From: Arthrobacter echini
GTDB taxonomy: Bacteria > Actinomycetota > Actinomycetes > Actinomycetales > Micrococcaceae
Length of the DNA: 64,000 nucleotides
Assembly: GCF_004803505.1 (NCBI RefSeq)
Contig: NZ_SSWH01000002.1
Location: forward strand, 62,001 to 126,000
Reading direction: 5' to 3'
Made by a program: the position numbers and the translations under genes. Each line of letters begins with the position of its first letter. The first letter of the stretch is position 1. Below the pieces are notes generated by a model, which worked only from the letters and a program-made list of their open reading frames with translations, was not told the origin of the DNA and searched no databases. This document shows positions 19,193-27,406 of the stretch, in pieces.

Positions 19193-20074
19193 ATGACCTC
19201 CTCAGCCACCCCGGCACCCGACCAGGACGACGGCGAGCCCCTCTCCCGGGCCCCCCTGACCGAGCCGGAGCAATCCGCCGGGGCGCATCCCTGGCACCGG
19301 TTCGTGGCCCTCGGGGACTCCTTCACCGAGGGCATCGGCGATCCCGATCCCGGAAGTACGGGCGGTCATCGAGGGTGGGCGGACCGGGTCGCGGAGGAGC
19401 TGGCACGCGGGCAGGAGGACTTCGCCTACGCGAATCTCGCCGTGCGGGGCCGGTTGCTGCAGCAGATCGCCGATCAGCAGGTCGAACCGGCACTCGCCCT
19501 CCAGCCCGATCTGGTCACCATCTCGGCGGGCGGCAACGATCTCCTGCGGCCGGGCGGCGATCCTGATCTGCTGGCGACGAAGCTCGACGGCGTCGTCGCG
19601 CGACTTGCGGACTCCGGTGCCACGGTGGTGATCCTGACCGGACCGGACGTCCGCGAGACCGTGCTCGGTTCCATCCGCTCCAAGACCGCCATCTACAACG
19701 AGAACCTGCGCACCGTCGCTGCCCGCCACGAGGCGCTGATCGGGGACATGTGGGCGGTGCGGCAACTGGTCCATCCGCAGATGTGGGCGCCGGACCGCTT
19801 GCACTTCTCTCCGTTGGGTCATCACACGATCGCCCTCATGGTCCTCGATACCCTCGCCGTGCCGCACACCCTCGATCCGCTCGAGCCCACGGAGCCGTCC
19901 CCGCGGTCGTGGCGGACGGCCCGCGTCGAGGACCTCGTCTGGGCACGCGAGTACTTCGTGCCGTGGGTACTGCGGCGCCTGCGGAACCAGTCCTCGGGCG
20001 ACGGCGTCATCGCCAAGCGCCCGGAGCCGGCACCGATCTTCGGCCCCGGCATGCCACCGGGAACCGCGTCCTGA
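19193..20074 (+). CDS. SGNH/GDSL-family hydrolase
   Basis: The 293-residue esterase-like protein shows all four SGNH blocks: ALGDSFTEG (Ser), the block II Gly region, SAGGNDLL, and APDRLHFSPLGHH (Asp-His). No signal peptide is visible, and the C-terminal 50 residues are basic and Pro-rich. The start ATG at 19193 has GAGAAT 6 bases upstream, consistent with leaderless initiation; GGAG about 9 bases away is an alternative ribosome site. It is followed by a very strong hairpin shared with the convergent small gene. Confidence 0.87.
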   Translation: MTSSATPAPDQDDGEPLSRAPLTEPEQSAGAHPWHRFVALGDSFTEGIGDPDPGSTGGHRGWADRVAEELARGQEDFAYANLAVRGRLLQQIADQQVEPALALQPDLVTISAGGNDLLRPGGDPDLLATKLDGVVARLADSGATVVILTGPDVRETVLGSIRSKTAIYNENLRTVAARHEALIGDMWAVRQLVHPQMWAPDRLHFSPLGHHTIALMVLDTLAVPHTLDPLEPTEPSPRSWRTARVEDLVWAREYFVPWVLRRLRNQSSGDGVIAKRPEPAPIFGPGMPPGTAS

Positions 20075-20098
20075 CCGACCCGGCCCACAGTGCGGCGC

Positions 20099-20155
20099 CG
20101 AGACCGCAGAACGGACCGGGCAGCTGGGTGCCGACCGGTCCGTTCTGCGGTCTCG
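20099..20155. terminator. 21-bp perfect hairpin, bidirectional terminator
   Basis: Bases 20099-20119 pair without mismatch with 20135-20155 around a 15-base loop. It lies between two convergent stops (20074 plus, 20176 minus) and can end transcription from both sides. Confidence 0.85.
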
Positions 20156-20175
20156 AAAGGCTCCGCCTGAAGCGT

Positions 20176-20418
20176 TCAGCTCTCGAGCTCGACGTCCCCG
20201 TTGGCGACGGCGTCGGCGCAGTCGCTGATGTCGGGTCCGGGCTTGAAGTCCACGAACTGCGGCTTCAGCTTCTCGAAGAGGAACTCGTAGACCTCGTCAC
20301 GGGACTTCCCGTCCATGGTCTCGACGGCTTCCCGGACCGCTTCCTGCAGCGCGCGGTCGGCGTCGAGCAGGATCTTGTCGCGTGCTTCCTGATTCCAGCC
20401 GATGGTGCTCAGTTCCAT
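20176..20418 (-). CDS. small conserved-looking protein, unknown function
   Basis: An 80-residue acidic protein, MELSTIGWNQEARDKILLDA onward, mostly predicted helix, with no membrane segment or known motif. The ATG at 20418 has GAGGAGC 5-6 bases upstream; a longer frame to 20484 has no ribosome site. TACTCT at 20507-20512 could be its -10. It follows metX on the same strand after 141 bases. I do not recognise the family. A good ribosome site, codon-like third-position G+C and a dedicated terminator argue that it is real. Confidence 0.65.
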   Translation of the reverse strand: MELSTIGWNQEARDKILLDADRALQEAVREAVETMDGKSRDEVYEFLFEKLKPQFVDFKPGPDISDCADAVANGDVELES

Positions 20419-20559
20419 GGACAGCTCCTCGTGATCTCGGATCGATAGGTCCGCGGACGTGTGCCACGGACCCGCCCGCCACACATCGGTGAGCAGGCTT
20501 GGTTCCAGAGTAGATGCGGATGGCCGGCCTACCCACCCAGATTTTCGGACGGTCGCGTC

Positions 20560-21696
20560 CTACGCGTAGAACGCAGCCCGGAGTGCGTGATCGAGCTGGC
20601 CGATCTCGGTCAGGAACGCGTCATGCCCCGCCGGTGAGGAGATCAGGCGGACCGGGACGGTTCCCGGCAGGTCAGCAGCCAGCTGCCGGGACTGCTCCGG
20701 GCCGTAGAGCCGGTCGGTGTCCACGGCGGCGACGAAGAAGTCCGCCGTCGTCGTCGCCAGTGCCTCCACCGGAGTGCCCCGACCGCGGGCGATGTCATGA
20801 CTCATGAGCGCTTCGGTGAGGATCAGGTAGCTGTTGGCATCGAAGCGGCTCACGAGCTCGGCGGCCTGGTGATCGAGGTAGCTCTCCGCCTGGTAGCGGC
20901 CGCGGTCAGCGGGCAGGACGGCGCCCAGGGGTTGCTCCGACCCCTGGGCCGCGCGGCCGAACCGGGCCTCGAGCTCCCTCTCGGACCTGTAGGTGATGTG
21001 CGCTATGCGCCGGGCGAGACCGAGACCCGCCTCCGGATGCGGGCCCCCGTAGTAGTCCCCGCCGTGGAAGGCCGGATCGAGCCGGATCGCCTGGACCTGT
21101 GCCTGGGCGAACGCTATCTGTTCGGCCGTACTGGCGGCGGTACAGGCGATGACGGCGCACCGGCGGACGCGGCGCGGGAACGTACACGCCCACTCGAGCG
21201 CGCGTGCTCCTCCCATCGAGCCGCCGAGGACCGAGTGCCAGGTGCTGATGCCCAGCGCATCGGCGAGGAGCGCCTCGGCACGGACCGAGTCGCGGATGGT
21301 CACGAAGGGGAAGCGCGAGCCCCACGGACGTCCGTCGGGAGCCGTGCTCGCGGGCCCCGTGGAGCCGTAGCACCCACCCAGCATGTTGCTCGAGACCACG
21401 AAATACCTGTCGGTGTCCACCGTCCGGCCGGGACCGACGAGTGCATCCCACCAGCCGTGCTCGTCCGTGGCACCGCGTGCCACATGGGAGCTGCCGGTCA
21501 GGGCGTGCAGCACCAGGACGGCGTTCGAGGCGTCATGGTTCAGCTCCCCCCAGGTCTCGAAGGCGAGCTGTGCACGGGGTAGCCGGCCGCCGGTCTCCAG
21601 GTCCAGTGGTCCGATCGGTGCGATCCGCAGCTGCCCGTCACCCGGGAGCGCCCCGCCGACCCCGTGCTGCAGTGGAGCAGGAGGGTAGGTGGTCAT
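20560..21696 (-). CDS. metX: homoserine O-acetyltransferase
   Basis: The 378-residue alpha/beta-hydrolase-fold enzyme activates homoserine with acetyl-CoA, the committed step of methionine synthesis. ALTGSSHVARG forms the oxyanion region, GGSMGGARALEW holds the nucleophile serine, and the C-terminal SSPAGHDAFL holds the histidine. ATG 21696 is chosen because MTTYPPAPL begins the alignable region. It follows metY by 29 bases and should lie on the same riboswitch-controlled message. A 15-bp duplication at its start creates a tiny overlapping ORF. Confidence 0.95.
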   Translation of the reverse strand: MTTYPPAPLQHGVGGALPGDGQLRIAPIGPLDLETGGRLPRAQLAFETWGELNHDASNAVLVLHALTGSSHVARGATDEHGWWDALVGPGRTVDTDRYFVVSSNMLGGCYGSTGPASTAPDGRPWGSRFPFVTIRDSVRAEALLADALGISTWHSVLGGSMGGARALEWACTFPRRVRRCAVIACTAASTAEQIAFAQAQVQAIRLDPAFHGGDYYGGPHPEAGLGLARRIAHITYRSERELEARFGRAAQGSEQPLGAVLPADRGRYQAESYLDHQAAELVSRFDANSYLILTEALMSHDIARGRGTPVEALATTTADFFVAAVDTDRLYGPEQSRQLAADLPGTVPVRLISSPAGHDAFLTEIGQLDHALRAAFYA

Positions 21697-21721
21697 GGCA
21701 CGCAACTGGTCATGGCACGCA
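21690..21721 (-). repeat. 15-bp direct duplication at the metX start
   Basis: TGCGTGCCATGACCA occurs at 21707-21721 and again at 21690-21704. Both copies contain an ATG. The upstream one opens a six-codon frame (MTSCVP) whose TGA overlaps the metX ATG. Confidence 0.85.
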
Positions 21722-21725
21722 CCGG

Positions 21726-23042
21726 CTAGGCGCCCTTGGCAGCCCGGAAGCCGGCGTCGAGATCGGCGAGGATGTCCGCGATGTTCTCCAGTCCCACGGA
21801 GAGCCGGACGAGCCCCGGACGCACACCCGCCGCGATGCGCGCCTCGGCGTCGAGCTGACTGTGCGTGGTGGACGCCGGGTGGATGACGAGCGAGCGGACG
21901 TCCCCCAGATTCGCGACGTGCGAGTGCAGTTCCAGGGCATCGACGAACCGCGTTCCGGCCTCGAGACCCCCGCTGATGTCGAAGCTGACGATCGCGCCGA
22001 TCCCGTTGCGCCCGTATCTCCTGCCGCGCTCGTACCACGGGCTGGAGGCGAGACCGGCGTAGGAGACCTGCTCGACGTCGTCGTGTGCCTCGAGCCATTC
22101 GGCCACGGCAGCGGCGTTCTGCACATGGCGTTCCATGCGCAGGCTGAGCGTCTCCAGCCCCTGCGCGATCAGGAACGCGTTGAACGGCGAGACCGAGGCA
22201 CCCAGATCGCGGAGCAACTGGACCCGGGCCTTGAGGATGTAGGCGAGATTGGCGCCGAGCGCGCTTCCCGCACCGAGATCCCGCGCGTAGACGAGCCCGT
22301 TGTAGCTCTCGTCCGGTGTGTTCAGGCCGGGAAAACGCTCGGGGTACTGCGCGAAGTCGAACCTGCCGGAGTCCACGATGACGCCGGCGATCGCCGTGCC
22401 GTGGCCGCCGAGGTACTTGGTCGCCGAGTGCACCACGATGTCGGCACCCCACTCGATGGGCCGGATCAGGTACGGCGTGGCCAGCGTGTTGTCCACGATC
22501 AGCGGCACACCGTGCTCATGGGCCACAGCACTGATGCCCTCGATGTCCAGCACATCCTGTCTCGGGTTCGACACGCTCTCCCCGAAGAACAGCTTGGTGT
22601 CCGGCCGGACCGCCGCGCGCCACTGCTCGAGGTCGTCGGGATCCGCCACGAACGTGGTCTCGATGCCGAACTTCCTCAGTGTGTGCCTGAAGAGGTTGTA
22701 GGTGCCGCCGTACAGCGACGGACTGGCCACGATGTGGTCACCCGACTCGGCGATGTTCAGGACCGAGAGCAGTTCGGCGGCCTGTCCGGAGGCGAGCAGC
22801 AGTGCACCGGCCCCACCCTCGAGGCTGGCGATCCTGGTCTCCACGGCCTCCTGGGTGGGATTGCCGATGCGGGTGTAGATGGGGCCGAGGTCGGCGAGCG
22901 CGAAACGGTCGGCCGCGCTCTCGGCACTCGGGAAGACGAACGACGTCGTCTGGTAGATGGGCAGCGCTCGCGCTCCCGTGGCGGCATCCGGTTCCTGCCC
23001 GGCGTGGATCTGTCGGGTCTCGAAGGACCAGTCGTGGCTCAT
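21726..23042 (-). CDS. metY: O-acetylhomoserine sulfhydrylase
   Basis: The 438-residue PLP enzyme makes homocysteine from O-acetylhomoserine and sulfide. LPIYQTTSFVFPSAE is the family N terminus. The PLP lysine is in HSATKYLGGHGTAIAG, and YTRIGNPTQEAVETRIASLEGG is the Cys/Met-metabolism signature. Start ATG 23042 (MSHDWSFETRQIHAG) has AGGGAG 7 bases upstream. The leader is about 80-200 bases and carries a SAM-IV riboswitch, so expression should fall when SAM is high. metX follows directly. Confidence 0.96.
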   Translation of the reverse strand: MSHDWSFETRQIHAGQEPDAATGARALPIYQTTSFVFPSAESAADRFALADLGPIYTRIGNPTQEAVETRIASLEGGAGALLLASGQAAELLSVLNIAESGDHIVASPSLYGGTYNLFRHTLRKFGIETTFVADPDDLEQWRAAVRPDTKLFFGESVSNPRQDVLDIEGISAVAHEHGVPLIVDNTLATPYLIRPIEWGADIVVHSATKYLGGHGTAIAGVIVDSGRFDFAQYPERFPGLNTPDESYNGLVYARDLGAGSALGANLAYILKARVQLLRDLGASVSPFNAFLIAQGLETLSLRMERHVQNAAAVAEWLEAHDDVEQVSYAGLASSPWYERGRRYGRNGIGAIVSFDISGGLEAGTRFVDALELHSHVANLGDVRSLVIHPASTTHSQLDAEARIAAGVRPGLVRLSVGLENIADILADLDAGFRAAKGA

Positions 23043-23121
23043 GGGGAACTCCCTGTGTTCAAGGGCTCCGCCTCGTCCGACACCGGGGCCGGTGACCACA
23101 GCTCCAGGAGATCGGACCCCG

Positions 23122-23243
23122 GAGGAGCCCGCGCTTGCCCGACGCCGGTGGACGGCGGACCTGGTCCTCACCCGGGGCACCCCACCGCGGTTGGAGGGTT
23201 GCCGGCCAGCAAGCCGGGGCTGTGTGCTGGCACTCATGACCTG
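23122..23243 (-). promoter_or_regulatory. SAM-IV riboswitch of metY-metX
   Basis: On the minus strand the leader reads GGTCATGAGTGCCAGC, then GCCCCGGCTTGCTGGCCGGC, then AACCCTCCAACCGCGGTGGG, then GTGCCCCGGGTGAGGACC, and it ends with GGGCAAGCGCGGGCTCC. This order and wording match the actinobacterial SAM-IV aptamer as I know it, including the P1 pairing GGTC/GACC and the core shared with SAM-I. Just 3' of it, CACCGG-CC-CCGGTG forms a hairpin near the ribosome site, so control may be at translation. Confidence 0.9.
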
Positions 23244-23329
23244 GGTCCATGGAAGCCCAGCCGCGGCAATCCGGCAACACTGTGACGCTTCGTGAAGTTC
23301 CGTGGACCTCCTCCTCGGCCACTGAACCG

Positions 23330-23343
23330 TTAGGCGAACCTAA
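23330..23343. promoter_or_regulatory. inverted repeat, possible DtxR/IdeR-like box
   Basis: TTAGGCGAACCTAA is an inverted repeat between metY and the VOC gene. It matches 13 of the last 14 bases of the DtxR/IdeR consensus as I remember it, but the other arm is not conserved. No iron gene adjoins it, so this is tentative. Confidence 0.3.
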
Positions 23344-23379
23344 GTCGAGACGTGGATCACTTAGTGCCAAGATGTCCGC

Positions 23380-24021
23380 ATGAGACTGGATCACGTTTCT
23401 TTTGCCTGTGAACCCGACGGACTTGCCGCCACGGCGGCGCGGATCTCGACCAAGCTCGGCGTGGAACCCGTCAAGGGCGGTGTGCATCCCCGATTCGGCA
23501 CCCGGAACATGATCTTCCCTCTGGTGAACGGCCAGTACCTGGAGGTCGTGGAGGTCCTGAACCACCCGGCGTCGGACAAGGCGCCCTTCGGCCAGGCCGT
23601 CCGTGCCCGGTCCGAGGCAGGTGGTGGCTGGATGGGCTGGTGCGTGGCCGTCGACGACCTGGGCCCCTTCGAGGAGCGCCTCGGCCGCGCTGCCGTTCCC
23701 GGTAATCGGAAGTTCCCCGACGGTCAGGAGCTCACCTGGCAGCAGATCGGCATCAAGGGACTCATCGCCGATCCGCAGGTCCCCTACCTGCTCCGCTGGG
23801 ACGAGGACACCGGCGACCTGCACCCCTCGAAGGCCCGTCCCTCGTCCGTCAGGCTCGACTGCCTCACCATCGCCGGCTCCTCGGAGCGGGTGACCGAGTG
23901 GCTCGGCACGCAGGTCGAGGAGACGCTCGACGACGTGGTGGTCCAATGGGTCGCGCCGAACGGGACGCCGGGCATCATGTCGGTGGTCTTCGAGACCGGG
24001 GGACAGCGCGTCGAGATCTGA
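23380..24021 (+). CDS. VOC-superfamily (glyoxalase-like) protein
   Basis: The 213-residue protein starts MRLDHVSFACEPDGL and has two glyoxalase-like modules. The His at the start (LDHVSF) and the Glu in the central strand (YLEVVEVL) suit the metal ligands of the fold. It resembles the 'glyoxalase-like domain' single-chain proteins, which have no assigned reaction. CAAGAT at 23368-23373 lies 6 bases before the ATG, so the transcript is probably leaderless. It diverges from metY. Confidence 0.8.
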   Translation: MRLDHVSFACEPDGLAATAARISTKLGVEPVKGGVHPRFGTRNMIFPLVNGQYLEVVEVLNHPASDKAPFGQAVRARSEAGGGWMGWCVAVDDLGPFEERLGRAAVPGNRKFPDGQELTWQQIGIKGLIADPQVPYLLRWDEDTGDLHPSKARPSSVRLDCLTIAGSSERVTEWLGTQVEETLDDVVVQWVAPNGTPGIMSVVFETGGQRVEI

Positions 24022-24048
24022 AGCGCGGCCCCTACCCGGACCGGCGGC

Positions 24049-24819
24049 TCAGGCTCCGATGCCGATCGCCGGTCCGATCAGGGCGAAGCCGACGAATCCC
24101 GTGATGTCGATCAGCGCGTGGGCGATGACCAGGGGCATGACGCGCCGTGTCCGGGTGTAGAAGTAGGCGAACAACACCCCCATCAGGACGTTGCCGATGA
24201 ACGGGCCGATCCCCTGGTAGAGGTGATAGCTGCCTCTGAGCACCGAACTCGTGAGGATGATCAGCGGTGTCGACCACCCGAGCTGCCGCAGTCTGATGAA
24301 CAGGTAGCCCACCACGATGACCTCCTCGAGCACCGCGTGCCGCACTGCGGACAGCACGAGTACCGGGATGGTCCACCAGTAGTCGTCCAGCGCCGCGGGG
24401 ACCAGCGCCGTCGTGATCCCCAGGGCCCGGCCACCGGCGTAGACACCCAGTGTGCCGACCCCGATGATCGCCGCGAGCCCCACGCCGAAGCCGATGGTCC
24501 GCAGCGGTCCGTCGAAGGTCAGGCCGAGCCGGCGCAGGGCCGAGGTGGACTGCCCGCTGAGCAGGAGGAGGACGAGGGCCACCGGCACCAGTGCGAAGCC
24601 GATCCCCAGCAGCTGGTAGGTCAGGTCGAGGTACGGGGACTCGTTCAGGACGGGGTTCAGTGTGGTGGTCTGGCCCGACAGCGGACCCCTCGAGAGTTTC
24701 TCGATGAGCCTCACGACCGAATAGACGCCGGATTGACCCAGTGAGAGCCCGAGGACGATCAGCACTTCGGCGGTGACGAGGCGCTTCGGCATCGAGGGCA
24801 TCGAGGGCATCGAGGTCAT
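24049..24819 (-). CDS. CPBP-family intramembrane metalloprotease
   Basis: The 256-residue membrane protein has about eight hydrophobic segments. The CPBP (Rce1-like) motifs are [11 protein letters not shown] (Glu-Glu), [13 protein letters not shown] (His) and [10 protein letters not shown] (His/Asp). In bacteria the family includes bacteriocin-immunity and protein-processing proteases. The ATG overlaps the hutI stop (ATGA), so it is translationally coupled to the histidine operon. Four in-frame ATGs occur 9 bases apart at the start because of a tandem ATGCCCTCG repeat, so the exact N terminus is uncertain. Confidence 0.85.
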   Translation of the reverse strand: MTSMPSMPSMPKRLVTAEVLIVLGLSLGQSGVYSVVRLIEKLSRGPLSGQTTTLNPVLNESPYLDLTYQLLGIGFALVPVALVLLLLSGQSTSALRRLGLTFDGPLRTIGFGVGLAAIIGVGTLGVYAGGRALGITTALVPAALDDYWWTIPVLVLSAVRHAVLEEVIVVGYLFIRLRQLGWSTPLIILTSSVLRGSYHLYQGIGPFIGNVLMGVLFAYFYTRTRRVMPLVIAHALIDITGFVGFALIGPAIGIGA

Positions 24820-26006
24820 CGGACGCGCGTACCGGCCCTGAAGACCTCACGCACCAATGGCATCCCCGGCCGATAGGCCAGATGGGTCGCCGAGGGTGCG
24901 TCCAGCAACTGCAGATCCGCCCGATGGCCTACGGCCAGGGACCCGACGGCGCGAGCACCGTCGACGTCCTCGCCTGTGGCCCGCCGCAGTGCCAATGCCC
25001 CACCGACGGTCGCGGCACGCACCGCCTCGTGCACGGTCAGCCCCATCTGCAGCACCGCGGTGGCCACGCAGAAGCCCATGGAACTGGTGTAGGACGTGCC
25101 CGGGTTGCAGTTGCTGGCCAGGGCGAGCTCGGCCCCGGCCTCGAGCAGCCGGCGCGCCGGCGGGAACGGCTGACGCGTGGACAGGTCGCAGGCCGGCAGG
25201 CACGTGGCGACGGTCCCGTGATGCCCGCCCGACCAGGAGCCGGCGATGGCGTCGACGTCCTCGTCCGAGAGGTGATTGACGTGATCCACGCTCGCGGCGC
25301 CGACCTCGACGGCAAGGCGTGTCCCGGCGCCCGGTCCGAGCTGATTGCCGTGGACGCGCAGGCCCAGGCCGGCCGCGGCACAGGCCTCGAGCACCCGACG
25401 CGACTGCTCCGGCGTGAACGCCCCCGTCTCGCAGAAGACATCGGCCCAGCGGACGTGCGGAAGGACGGCGTCGAGCATGGGTCCGCACACGAGGTCGACG
25501 TACTCCTCGGCATCCCGGCCCGCCGGGACGAGGTGCGCGCCGAGGAACGTGACCTCGTCGACGACGCCGGCAGCGATGCGGGCACTGCGCGCCTCGTGCT
25601 CGACGTCGAGCCCGTAGCCCGTCTTGGTCTCCAGGTAGGTGGTGCCGCCGGCGACGGCCTCGACGAGGCGGGCTCGCACCAGCGCGTCGAGGTCGTCGTC
25701 GCCGGCGGCGCGCGTGGCCTCGACCGTGACCTGGATACCGCCTGCGGCATAGGACTGTCCCGCCATGCGCGCCTCGAACTCCGCCGTCCTGTCCCCGGCG
25801 AAGACGAGGTGGGTGTGGCTGTCCACCCAGCCGGGAAGACCCGCGCGTCCCTCGGCGTCGTGAGCCTCGTCCGCGGCGGGTGCCTCGGCGGCCGCGCCGA
25901 TCCAGCTGATGCGTTCGCCCTCGAGGACCATGGCGGCGTCGCGGAGCACGGTGGCGTCGGCGTCCTGGGTCATGAGCTCGCCGATATTGGTGATGAGCAG
26001 TGACAT
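24816..26006 (-). CDS. hutI: imidazolonepropionase
   Basis: The 396-residue amidohydrolase opens the imidazolone ring to give formimino-L-glutamate, step three of histidine breakdown. [12 protein letters not shown] carries the metal HxH motif. [22 protein letters not shown] and ASNCNPGTS supply later ligands and the substrate pocket. It starts one base inside the hutF stop (TGATG) and ends inside the CPBP start, so all three are coupled. Length is typical of the family. Confidence 0.94.
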   Translation of the reverse strand: MSLLITNIGELMTQDADATVLRDAAMVLEGERISWIGAAAEAPAADEAHDAEGRAGLPGWVDSHTHLVFAGDRTAEFEARMAGQSYAAGGIQVTVEATRAAGDDDLDALVRARLVEAVAGGTTYLETKTGYGLDVEHEARSARIAAGVVDEVTFLGAHLVPAGRDAEEYVDLVCGPMLDAVLPHVRWADVFCETGAFTPEQSRRVLEACAAAGLGLRVHGNQLGPGAGTRLAVEVGAASVDHVNHLSDEDVDAIAGSWSGGHHGTVATCLPACDLSTRQPFPPARRLLEAGAELALASNCNPGTSYTSSMGFCVATAVLQMGLTVHEAVRAATVGGALALRRATGEDVDGARAVGSLAVGHRADLQLLDAPSATHLAYRPGMPLVREVFRAGTRVR

Positions 26007-27406
26007 CAGTGGTGCTCCCTCGGGTAGGTTTCGGCGTCGAGCCGGGCGATGGCGGCTGCCACGAGCTCTCCGGGGTCACCGAGGGTGGCGTGCACTCCGT
26101 CCCGGGCCATGACCACTCCCCCGACGACGACGCCGGTCACGTCCTGTCCGGTGGCCGAGTACGCGAGCTGGTCGGCAGCGGAGCCGGCGGTGCGGGTGCT
26201 GCGGGCGTCGACGACCATGTAGTCCGCGACCTGTCCTGCGCCGAAACCCGGACCCGCGCGATTCTGGGCACGCGAGCCGCCCAGCGAGGCGATGCCGTGC
26301 AGTGCGTGCGGGTCGAAGTGCCCGCGGCTGCCGGTTCGCAGGCGCTCACCGTGCTCGAGTGCCCGCATCTCCAGCCAGGGGTCGACGACGGCGTGCTGGT
26401 CGGTCCCGAGCGCGAGGTCCACGCCCGCCGAGCGGAAGTCCCCGGCCGGACCGAGACCGTCGGCGAGATCCGCCTCGGTGGTCGGGCACAGGACGACGAC
26501 GGCACCTGCGTGCGCGAGCAGGCCGATGTCCTCGTCGGTGACGTGCGTGGCATGCACCGCCGAGAGGCGATCCGTGACGAGGCCGTGGTGCTGGAGCAGC
26601 CCGGTGGGCGTGCGGCCCGTGGCGCGCAGGCATTCCTCGTTCTCGGCGTGCTGCTCGGAGAGGTGGACGTGCAGGGGCAGCTCATCCGGCAGGTGCCGCG
26701 CGATGACCGCGAGCTCGCCGGCGGGGACGGCGCGCACGGAGTGGATCGCGGCTCCGACCGAGACCTGCTGCGGTGCGTACAGCGCGCCGATGGTGGTCCG
26801 CAGGGACGCGAGCCGCTCGAGCCAGTGGACCGCAGTGCCGTCCGAGAAGCGGCGCTGGACGTCGTCGAGCGGCGTGCCGAAGCCTCCGGCGAGGTAGCAG
26901 GTGTCCAGCAGGGTCAGCCGGATGCCGGCTTGTACCGCCGCGCGAGCCAGTGCCAGCTCCATGGCGTGGGGATCGGCCCCGTCCGTGCCCTGTCCGTAGG
27001 GGCTGCCGTCGGGACGGTGGTGGACGTAGTGGAACTCTGCGACACTCGTGAAGCCCACCGTGACCATCTCGGCGTAGACGGCGGTGGCGAGTTCCTCGTA
27101 GAGCTCCGGGGTCAGCGCCCCTGCCGCCCGGTACATGGTCTCCCGCCAGGTCCAGAAGGTCCCTCCGCGATCGTGGGTGCGCCCGCGCAGCGCCCGGTGG
27201 AAGGCATGGGAGTGGGCGTTCGCGGCTGCCGGGACGGCCACACCGGGGAGGACCTCGTCGCCGTCCTGAGGCTCTGTGCCCGGCACCGCGCTGACCACGG
27301 ACCCGCCGGCGTCGATCCCGATCCGGACGGCGTCGGCGATACCGCCGGTATCCACCATGGCCCGCTCGCACCAGAGGGAGCGCACCACACGGGACTGAGT
27401 GCTCAC
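26006..27406 (-). CDS. hutF: formimidoylglutamate deiminase
   Basis: A 466-residue amidohydrolase converting formimino-L-glutamate to N-formyl-L-glutamate and ammonia. [20 protein letters not shown] is the HutF HxH region. [16 protein letters not shown] and [20 protein letters not shown] hold the remaining ligands. I start at GTG 27406, which overlaps the upstream stop (GTGA), rather than at the ATG 16 codons inside. HutF implies the five-step histidine pathway through N-formylglutamate, not the formamide-releasing HutG route. Confidence 0.93.
   Translation of the reverse strand: MSTQSRVVRSLWCERAMVDTGGIADAVRIGIDAGGSVVSAVPGTEPQDGDEVLPGVAVPAAANAHSHAFHRALRGRTHDRGGTFWTWRETMYRAAGALTPELYEELATAVYAEMVTVGFTSVAEFHYVHHRPDGSPYGQGTDGADPHAMELALARAAVQAGIRLTLLDTCYLAGGFGTPLDDVQRRFSDGTAVHWLERLASLRTTIGALYAPQQVSVGAAIHSVRAVPAGELAVIARHLPDELPLHVHLSEQHAENEECLRATGRTPTGLLQHHGLVTDRLSAVHATHVTDEDIGLLAHAGAVVVLCPTTEADLADGLGPAGDFRSAGVDLALGTDQHAVVDPWLEMRALEHGERLRTGSRGHFDPHALHGIASLGGSRAQNRAGPGFGAGQVADYMVVDARSTRTAGSAADQLAYSATGQDVTGVVVGGVVMARDGVHATLGDPGELVAAAIARLDAETYPREHH

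Noticed and set aside
20560-22452. A 630-residue protein covering metX and part of metY
   Set aside because: The N-terminal part lies antisense-free but out of frame over metY, with arginine-rich shadow composition. The homologous metX begins at 21696.
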